Source of the DNA: Klebsormidium nitens
Lineage: Eukaryota; Streptophyta; Klebsormidiophyceae; Klebsormidiales; Klebsormidiaceae
Length of the DNA: 64,000 bases
Assembly (NCBI GenBank): GCA_000708835.1
Contig: DF237348.1
Span: 1 to 64,000 of the forward strand
Direction: 5' to 3'
Positions 56,101-64,000 of the stretch are shown piece after piece. Under the pieces are notes generated by a model that was not told the DNA's origin, searched no databases, and saw nothing but the letters and a program-made list of their open reading frames with translations. Both the position numbers and the translations under genes were made by a program. How positions within the stretch are numbered: position 1 is the first letter of the stretch; every line of letters begins with the position of its first letter.

Positions 56101-59100
56101 ATGACCCTTGCGTGGTTGAAGGGGACCCATCGAACGGCTTAAGATCGTGGTTCAGATAACAGATCTACTGTCTGCCGGGCTTTGGGTTTCAAGCAAAGCC
56201 TTTGATATCGGACCCTCGCCTCGTTTCTTCGCCCCGATGTCCACTGCATAAAACTCGCTGGTGCCAGAGCTCGTAGAAAAGAAGGACTAATTTGAATAAA
56301 CCGTTTTTTTGTATTTTCTTTATATAAAAAATTGATCTTGAGCCGTTTCTTTAGGACAACTGCTACGCAAAGAACGGGCGTAAAAGGAGTGGGTTTGAAA
56401 GGTGCGTAGTCCCTCATTCAAGCCGCTTTTTACGGCGAGTGACATTCTAATCCAATGCTGGCCCCTTCCTTGCAGCGCTGCGCTCGGTGGAGCAACATCT
56501 GGGACTGGAGAAGCTCTACGTTCTGGGGACCAACTGTGGTAAGTCACTGACCATCAGTTGTACTGGTCTGCACAACTTTCCTCTGGTACTCACAGATTTG
56601 ACATGGAGCAATTAGAGTGCTGCGGTCGAGAGACACATTGATTCGTCAGGTTTTATAGGAGCAAAGTACAAATCTTCTGTCGTGGCCGTCATGGTTGTTT
56701 CTTGATGTTTCGACCTCAGCAACTTTCTACCGCCGCGCTCGATGGCACTTGACTAAAGCGAACCTTATGCCCCGCACTGGACCCCTGTCCTTGGATGCGC
56801 CAGGAGAAACCGGGTTTGTGTGCGGCGAGCGACTCAGCAATAGAAGAGTGGACCACTAGGTTTTTTCGGATACGTACAGATGGCCTTCCCCCACTTGCAG
56901 TGACGGCGGACATGTGAACAGCTTAGCTTCTCGCAGTGAAAACTGGTCACTGAACAGGGCTGGAGAAGTTTCTGCCCGCTGCGAGCGACTCAAGGTTCGA
57001 AAATAGACGTTTCTGACTACGCCTTTCTCTTTCCCGCGAGTAGAGTCTCTCAAACCTGGCTTGTTCCTCGCAGTGGACAACGGTCCCCGCGCAGGGCTGG
57101 AGAAGTTTTTGAACGCCGCGAGCGACGAGCCGGAGACGGTGCTGCACTACGAGTTCATGCAGGACTACAAGGTGCACTTGAAGCACCTCGACGGGCGCAA
57201 CGAGGAGGTACGGTCGTCGTCGCTTTCCGCCTGCTTGATCCGTCCCACTAAGCAAGACTCATGCTTAGATTTTGACGTTTATTCGGCCCCTATCCAGAAG
57301 TTGTAGCTGGTCGAGGGCTTTCTGTCCTTTGCAGGAACGGCATAAAATAGAATCTGAAAGTGTTTCTCCTTGCTGCCGCGGAGTCTTCCGTTGTAGGGTG
57401 CCCTTGCGGCCATGACTCCCATACCTCTATACCTTAGCAGAGCTCCTGCGGGATTGGCGCGTTATATGGATTACGAGCATTTGCGCAATCTCAAAAACGA
57501 ACACTTGATCTGCGCATTCCTTTTCATCAAGGAAGCGTTTTCGCTCGGAAACTTGCGCCCAAGCCAGTCTCTCATCCAACCTCTAATACTGCCGCTGCAG
57601 GTGCCGTACTTCTGTCTGCCAGCGGACGACTTAAAGGACGTTATCGCCCCCTCCTGTTACACGTAAGCGTCAGGTGGCCCGTTGTCTCTGGGAACCTGCC
57701 CTTCTTACAACACTGCTTGCAAGCTCGTGATGGGCTCGAGGGCTGTTATGGTGTCGGAGTGGAGGTCAGCCTTTTAGAAAGGGACGCAGCTCTTGCGGGG
57801 GGTCCCTGAGGATATCAAACCCTCAGGACGCAGGAATGTTGACGTGGCTGGCTTACCATGTAGATATCCAATCACTCCGTCGAAAGATATGCAAATTGTT
57901 GTTGATAGTCGGCTGCCTCGCATGAGGCTCCAGGTTCGAGAGTTTCGGCGGGGCGATTGCGGGGCCGAATTGGAAGCATCTGACTCGTTCTTCGAATCGC
58001 TTTCAGGTGCTTCGACTACACAAACGGACTAGCGGTAAGCAGCTCGGCTCTGCACTGATGTTTTTTTGTGATGATGTCTTTTTGTGACGAGAGTGTGTGG
58101 TTTTGTGGATGAAATACTCTTACGTCGCTTGTCGGCAGCGACGAAAGCCAGCATCGACTGAAAAGGGCTTGTGCATCCAACAAGATGTTGCTCATTTGCT
58201 CCTTGCTGTTTTGGCTCTGTCTCAAATAGGCAGAGGGCCGATGCAGTCAAGGCGGTAAGGCAAGTAAGGGAGTGCTGAAGTCCAGTCGACACTCGGATTG
58301 TTGCTCAGCTCCACTAGTACTTAGGACATAGCCAGTCCCGTGTTGAAATCCAAGTTCCGGACTGTCGATTTTCTGCGGGTTTTGATAGGAGACGCTGGCT
58401 TTGATATGGTGGTGGCCCGTCCAAGCGAACCCTCCGCTTGCACCTATCGCGAAAACGGTTAGAGCACCTAGTTGCTGAGGTCAGCGGCTCTCTTCCCCGG
58501 TGCAGGATCTGGTGGTCGGGTATATGGGCGTGCCCAAGTCGGAGGGAGTCCCCATGACACGGCACCCACAATACGTCACCGTAAGGTGAGGCCTCTTTCA
58601 GTCATGATCGCATCCCATCTCACGTTCATCTGCGGAAGTGTCACTGGTTTGCTGCTCCGGCCTTGTGCACGCTTCAAGGCACCGTGCATTTCCGAGACGT
58701 GCTTTCAGTACGAAAAACGCCTTCAAGTACCGTTAGAGACGGTTCGGGTTGCCCTGTTATCACTTCCCGGACAAAGTAAAGTTCAGAAGCACCCACCAAC
58801 TCTTCCAGAACAGTGTCACCCGCCTCTCTGGCTCTGTCGGTTGCCTACTGGTTTTGTTGCACCAGTCAAATCTGCACCATAAGCATTCTGTGTTCTCCGG
58901 ATAGTGCTCAGCTCTCGGTCTCTTTCTACTTCGCAGGAATGACCGGGGGGCGGAGATGCTGGACCTCGTTAGAAATCAGCTGGAAATCACACCGACGGTC
59001 AGCTCGGTAAGCAGGCTTTTCCACCCCGTGCAACGGCCCCGTGAGTCTGATCACATTGAGGACAAAGACGTGAAAGTACAGATAAATGCTGGGGTTTTTT

Positions 59101-60990
59101 TCTGCACTGAAAGCGCTATTTGCTCGTGTCAGATCAAACAAGAGTTCGAAGAACAACGTACGACGGCGTTTGGACGCTGACCTTTCCATGTGGACTCTAA
59201 TGTCAGTCAGCCCTCTGACCCATCCGTACCTACATTGCTCAAAGCTTGTACTGCCGGCAGCAAGCTCACGATGACCTTCGCTTTAGGTTCCGCGTCGACC
59301 GAAAACTGCTTGGCTCGCCAGCTTCGCATCTCCGGTCCGCGTACAGCTTTGGACAGTACCGCTCCAGCTAAAACTTGTACTAGGTCTGTACTTTTTTTAC
59401 CACGTGATCCATTGAAGCGTTCTAATTGGTCGTCACGACCGGAGACGAGCGCTAAGCCATTTCGGTCGACGCGGAACCTTACGGGGTCAAAGGACGCTTC
59501 CTTGCAAGGAATCGTGCGGCTGGTGCGTATTACTAACGCAACCTGTGATTCCGCATGCAGGGTGACAGAAAGTCGTTCGTCCTAGAGACGGTCAAGGCAG
59601 ACGACAAGGCCACGATCGGTAAGCCACCCCATTCTGCGGAGATTTGTACTCTCTGTTGAGGGGAGAATGTCAAGAAGTAAACCTGGTTCTTTGCCTCTTC
59701 GCCGACGGAAAGGTTCAGATTCGATTTCGTGATATTTCGTCGTGCACTCGGAGTGTCGTGTTCGTCGAGCTATATTCTCGGTCTGCTGGCGAAAAGCTCT
59801 GCGCCGTTTGCCTAGACACCGTCAGGCTGCCGTGTGCCCCTTGGAGACGGATTGCCGCAAGAACGTTCGGACTCCAGCAAAACGACGTCATCAACAGTCG
59901 TTTTTTATTGTTGCAGGCCTAGAAACAACAGTCCCGGCGCCTCTGTTTATCGGCAACGCCATCGCGTGGGTGCTAGACAAGATTGGACCCAAAGGTCTTG
60001 AGTTCGGACGCTACTCTATAGACTACCACTTCATCCGAAACTACTTATACGTAGTCCGGACCTGGGGTCCGAAAAGGTCCGTGTCGGCGTCTCTCATATT
60101 TTATATCATGCAGAGTTCCACAAATTCTACAGGCAAAAGGTTTTCAAATAAAGCAAAAGAAGTAGCAAAGAATAAGGAGATGGAAAGAAGCTTTGCGGGT
60201 AACTTCTTAAGTAAGGCTGGTAGCTTTCGGAGGCAGAATGGCTTTCGTGGGTTGTTGCAGTGACCCTGTCTGACGCGTTTGCGGTCAGTGTGGCTGCACC
60301 CTTCCGTCAGTTACGCGCAGGCAGTGTGCGAGTCAAGGTGTCGTCTCGTGTTGTCGTCGAACATACACTCCTTCGTCTAGTTGCTTCTAAATAGTGTTTT
60401 CTGTGACTCTTTTCTGTTGTTTGGGAGTTCAAGCCAGTGGTGGCTTGCTATTCTGTCGTAGTAGCTGGCAGGACTTGTCAGCTTGAAGTGCGCTGCGCGA
60501 TTGATTCTGGTCTGCGCAGTCTTCTTCATCAACGGCTCTCTTTGGCTCCCTTTGAGTTTCTCGCTCGGTTGCTCAGAAATGGCTAGCACCACTACAGTTA
60601 CAGTCACTCTCGGATTTTTAAACCCCACGTTATCGTTGGACCTATTCAAAAGCCGAAACTGATTTTCTCCATCTTTTCTGTTGCAGGGCTGCGCAGCATA
60701 TACCGGCCTACGCCCAACGGCTGGTTAACATGTACAACAAGAAGGGCGAAATAGACCGCATTTTAGATGAAGGTGCCCTCGCTATGGAGTTCAAGAAGCA
60801 GATTGAGGGGAGGCCCAAGCGGGAGCCAAAAGCGATTTGGGAAAAGCTCTACGGGGTTCAAGAAGACTTTGGGTACACAGAGGATGGGGCGACGCGGCAT
60901 CGAAACGAGCTATTGTCTCTTGCGCTAGCATACGGGGTTGTGACGCTCGTTTTGAAATACTTGTTTGACAGCGGATTCATTCATCCTTAG
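53103..60990 (+). CDS. HCAR: 7-hydroxymethyl chlorophyll a reductase, chloroplast, with C-terminal extension
   Basis: Reduces 7-hydroxymethyl chlorophyll a to chlorophyll a with ferredoxin, the last step from chlorophyll b to a; FrhB-like Fe-S flavoprotein. Exons: 53103-53340, 54144-54225, 54568-54652, 54885-55081, 55411-55531, 55885-55936, 56476-56538, 57074-57207, 57601-57662, 58007-58034, 58506-58585, 58937-59006, 59561-59618, 59917-60076, 60687-60990; 577 codons plus stop, all GT-AG and in phase. Residues 1 to about 79 are a Ser/Thr/Ala-rich transit peptide. The cysteine cluster reads C106-SN-C109-GL-C112, with another Cys in HVKDAC (124). Conserved blocks: EGAQWTGIVT, ARTPEEVLAARGVKP, LFCGVGCQVQ, LYVLGTNC, HYEFMQDYKV, DVIAPSCY and GPKGLEF. 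A tail of about 75 residues beyond the usual end (after MYNKKGEID) closes with a hydrophobic helix (about 555-573). Confidence 0.95.
56925..57130 (+). repeat. Exon-edge echo of HCAR exon 8 (5' edge and acceptor)
   Basis: The acceptor and first about 55 bases of exon 8 (57066-57127) have a degenerate copy about 136 bp upstream at 56930-56992, sharing CTCGCAGTG, AGGGCTGGAGAAGTTT and CGCGAGCGAC/TGCGAGCGAC. The copy does not stay open. Another GGCGAGCGACTC fragment lies at about 56823. Confidence 0.8.
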
Positions 60991-61971
60991 TCAGTTCGCA
61001 CTTTTGACTGGTTACCGTACCTCATAAGCGGACAGACCACAGTGTATATAAGAGTTGACATAACAGGTTGTTCCCCAAAGATTTTTTAGGTAGTTCGTAG
61101 GTGACGCAGAGGCAAGCACCAAGTGGTTTCCAACGCACTTTTGTATCGGAAGGTTGACCAATCGTGACCAATGATTTCTGTCCTAAGAGCAGGCGGCCCT
61201 ACACCTCCGAAAAGGCAATCCGCGGTCTGAATCCAAAGTCTTTTGTCCAAAGCTTCGCTTCTTGGGAAGCTAGCAAATGAATGCGCATGGTTGACGAACT
61301 AGCAGTTTGTGTCAACGATTGATATGCAAATGAAGATCCAAGGACCGAGCCTGAGCATTAAACTAGCTCCGTGGGCTCAGTCCTTGCTGGTTGTGTTTGA
61401 CATGCTGGATATACTGCCGCGAAATTCCGTTGGGAAGTCAGACTTCATCAAGAATCAGCACGTACGTATAGATGATACAAGAAAGCATGATCTACAGCAG
61501 CCGGGTAGTGCTGATGCATGTCGACAGGTTGCTAACCGCGCGGTTAAAACTTAAGATGATAAACCGTGGCGGTTACCGCGTACGTGGTTTCCACGTTCGG
61601 ATATTCCAACTTTTTTGCCAGCGTGGCACTTGCAACCAATAGGGTGCGCTTCCGAGATCTTGCCTTCACTTTGGCCAGCCACGTAAGCGTCGACGGAAGA
61701 TTCACTTCGTTGCAGTCTGCACTTCAGTCTCGTCACCAGAGGGCAGGGCTCAACTTTCAAGCAAGAAGAAAGCGAAGGAAAAGCAACCTGAAGAGCATCA
61801 GGGCGCTCTTGGAACAATCGACGGCGGTTGAAACCATCTGACTACCTTGCATTCTCCTTACTCTCTTCGTGGTTGAGCGTCTTGTTTTTGAACAGGTTTC
61901 AGCGAAGCGCTTCGCTTTATAGCAGTTTTTTTGCTTCAACAAGAAGCTTGCACGCGTTCAATAATAAGAAA
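60991..61971. promoter_or_regulatory. Intergenic region HCAR to SufB
   Basis: Tandem-oriented genes; this holds the HCAR 3' flank and the SufB promoter and leader. The SufB frame is open upstream to 61828 but without an ATG. No other feature is seen. Confidence 0.4.
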
Positions 61972-62570
61972 ATGGAGGCCGTGGCCTCTCCGGCCCTGCA
62001 CACCCAGGCAGCAGCTGCAGGGTTCGGACAGAGGACGCATGGTACGCACGTGCAAACGCAGGTTCGGACACAGGCCGCCCTGCTGCCTCGGCAACAGAGG
62101 CATCCAAAGCTCCACAGCTTTGGCTCCGCAAAAAGCATTGCAGGCCAGAAAGTTTGTGCAGAGTCTGAGGGGTTTAGGAGGGATAGAAAGGGGCGGGGGC
62201 ATGCCAGGGCAGCGGGGACGCAAAGTCCGACAAGGGAAAGGCCCTCAGTGAAAGAGGCGGCCGAGAAGATCGTAGGGGGTCTAGGGGGCGGGCTAGATGA
62301 GGTTAAGCTGGATGAGGTAGCGGGGCAGGTAGCAAAGGAGACGGGGAGCGAGAAGGCGCAGATCAGTGAGTTTTTGAAGCGGGAGTACAAGGCAGGGTTT
62401 GTGACTGACATCCAGTCAGAGAGGATTCCGAGGGGGTTGTCAGAGGAGACAGTCAGGACTATCTCGGCAAAGAAGAACGAGCCGCAGTGGATGCTCGACT
62501 ATCGCCTGCGGGCCTACCGCCAGTGGCTGAAGATGGAGGAGCCACGCTGGTCGGACAACAAGTATCCCAG
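61972..62570 (+). CDS. SUFB: Plastid SufB (Fe-S cluster scaffold subunit), first exon, truncated by window
   Basis: SufB is part of the plastid SufBC2D complex that assembles Fe-S clusters. Only exon 1 is inside the window: 199 codons plus two bases, ending at the GTAAGC donor after 62570. Residues 1 to about 75 are a Gln/Arg/Ser-rich, acid-poor transit peptide starting at MEAVASP. The mature part carries family blocks: FLKREYKAGFVTDI, GLSEETVR.IS.KKNEP.WM, YRLRAYRQWLKMEEP and WSDNKYP at the junction. The next conserved segment, expected to start the second exon, is not found before 64000, so intron 1 exceeds 1.4 kb. ATG 61972 is the first in the frame. Confidence 0.9.
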
Positions 62571-64000
62571 GTAAGCTCAATCCTCATTTCTTTCCCACAG
62601 CTCACCTTCGTATTTTAGAGTTCAGCACTCTGAAAGATTTCTTTCTATCTTGTCGTCGCTTTGAGTTTTTTTCTGCTGAAGATTTTGGTAATGGTGGCTG
62701 GCCCTTTACAATCTGTACCTTGTCTTGAAGCAATCCTACTCTAACATAAGTGTCTGGATGAAGATCCCACATGGACGACGCTCCTTTTCTTTAATTGGGT
62801 GAGCTCTATAACGGGCTACAAGGGTGAAGGAAAGGTTGTCTGGCGTGCTCCACTGCGTGTGGCAGCTACGTAGTTGTTTGAATCGTATCGTAAGGAGTTT
62901 GTGATTTGCATAGTATTGAGGCTTTTGCTTATTCTTAAAGCTGCCTTTCACAATTGCAAGGCTGGTGCAACATTGAGATTAACTAAATGCTGTCGCATGT
63001 AGTAGCTCCATTGCAGGAGTGCTTGGCAATGTGCAGTGTGTAGCAGACATTGCTTGCTTTCAGAAACTTTGGAGATCTGACTTTCCGCACTTCGATGTGC
63101 AGAGGAAATAGCTCTGCATATACTGGAGTTACCAACTTGTCCTTCCAGTATTTCACATGGAGTGATCGAGCGAACCCTACTTCTAGCTGATTTCCTTCTC
63201 TATACCATCATTTTGCACACGTCCCGAAAGGAGACAATGCTGTTCGTCTAGTTTGTTGTCTAAGTGCGCCGGTTGCTTGAATTCTCCCGAGCATATTCTG
63301 TTGCTGGTGGTGGCTCTATCTTGAAAAGGTGCACTGGTGTCCCTGAAAAATCATTGAATTCAAGATTGCAAGTATCTCCTAATGAGCTGGGCTCCTTAAA
63401 GTAGAATCCAACGTCCTTTTTTGACCCTGGGTGCTTAATAGCATCTAGACGCTGGCAAGCGAGCCTGCTCCGAGCTTGTTCTCTGGAGAACTATTCACCT
63501 GTGGCCATTGGGGATTCCTTGTCTGCCTCATCCTAGTTCAGGGTGTCATTCCCCCTCTGCTTATGGTCCTTTGACCAGCCTCGGTTCGCCTGCTCATTTT
63601 GCCCCATCCTACAATTACAAAAGAGAGTCTTCATGGTGTTCTGCGTGAAGGCTCACAAGGAGGACATGAAGGCTCTTCTTCACAATTGTCTGCTCCCTTT
63701 CCTAGCCCTCTGATGGTCCCCCCGCCCTCGTTTCGCCCCTGCATTTGCACAGGTTGTCTACCAAGGAGCTCTGCAGTTGAGATCCATGAACCGGCATTGC
63801 AGCTCCTCGCCCCTAGATTGCTGAGTGAAACTACTTCTCATTGAGGCAGAAAAGTCCAAATGAAGAACTTTTAGAGCTAGTTTGCCTTCACCCCCTCAAG
63901 CCCCATGACTCAATTGTCCCCTTTTACCAGCTTCTATATTCATATTCTGAGGTTTAGGAGCTACGCACAGACCATGGCAGAATGCATTGTCAGTTTTCCC
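62571..64000 (+). other. SufB intron 1 (right edge of window)
   Basis: No exon continuing the SufB frame is visible. Short frames such as 63599-63844 have no recognisable product. No repeat identified. Confidence 0.5.

Noticed and set aside
61828-61971. Upstream extension of the SufB frame
   Set aside because: Contains no ATG; the first ATG at 61972 directly precedes a typical transit peptide.

Overview
This window is nuclear DNA from a photosynthetic eukaryote of the green lineage. Most genes are split by short spliceosomal introns (GT-AG, one GC-AG). The recognisable proteins are plant-type: a PX-PH phospholipase D zeta, a chloroplast 7-hydroxymethyl chlorophyll a reductase (HCAR), a plastid SufB, a plant-like COX10, a DOG1-domain protein and a malectin-domain wall protein. 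An interstitial TTTTAGGG-type telomeric repeat, balanced base composition and several single-exon orphans make a streptophyte (charophyte) alga such as Klebsormidium my best guess. The species is an inference, not something the sequence proves. All exon coordinates were derived by hand from splice sites, reading phase and remembered family sequences; no alignment was run.

Layout. 1-4290: a hAT-like MITE with an 8-bp target duplication, then two tandem minus-strand copies of an unknown glycosylated membrane protein, both damaged. 4751-7656 (+): DNAJC8/SPF31-like J protein, 4 exons. 8747-14052 (-): an SLC19-type (folate/thiamine carrier) transporter, 9 exons found, first exon not found. 14592-16465 (-): secreted protein with two malectin domains and a Pro/Thr/Glu-rich tail. 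18449-21533 (+): UTP11, 8 exons. 22470-23737 (-): YKT6 R-SNARE, 3 exons. 24666-28794 (+): COX10 haem O synthase, 8 exons. 29648-30800 (-): 5'-truncated LINE whose stop codon lies inside a TTTTAGGG repeat. 31361-31886: fold-back DNA element plus a perfect palindrome. 32337-33971 (+): intronless orphan membrane protein. 35676-47152 (-): phospholipase D zeta, 16 exons, 1303 codons. 47933-49224 (+): mitochondrial ribosomal protein uL29m. 50261-52172 (-): DOG1-domain protein. 52358-52631: a TA-flanked MITE in the shared upstream region. 53103-60990 (+): HCAR, 15 exons. 61972 onward (+): first exon of plastid SufB, running off the right edge.

The genes do not form a pathway. They are housekeeping functions of different compartments: pre-rRNA processing, splicing-associated chaperone, secretory fusion, mitochondrial haem and translation, plastid Fe-S assembly and chlorophyll cycle. 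HCAR is an Fe-S enzyme and SufB belongs to the plastid Fe-S assembly machinery, so their adjacency is notable but may be chance.

The most unusual signal is structural. In at least four genes (DNAJC8, the SLC19 carrier, PLD zeta, HCAR) introns or flanks carry degenerate copies of the neighbouring exon's edge, including its splice site, at spacings of about 50-180 bp. I call these exon-edge echoes. They look like recurrent local tandem duplications across exon/intron borders that lengthen introns and leave decoy splice sites.
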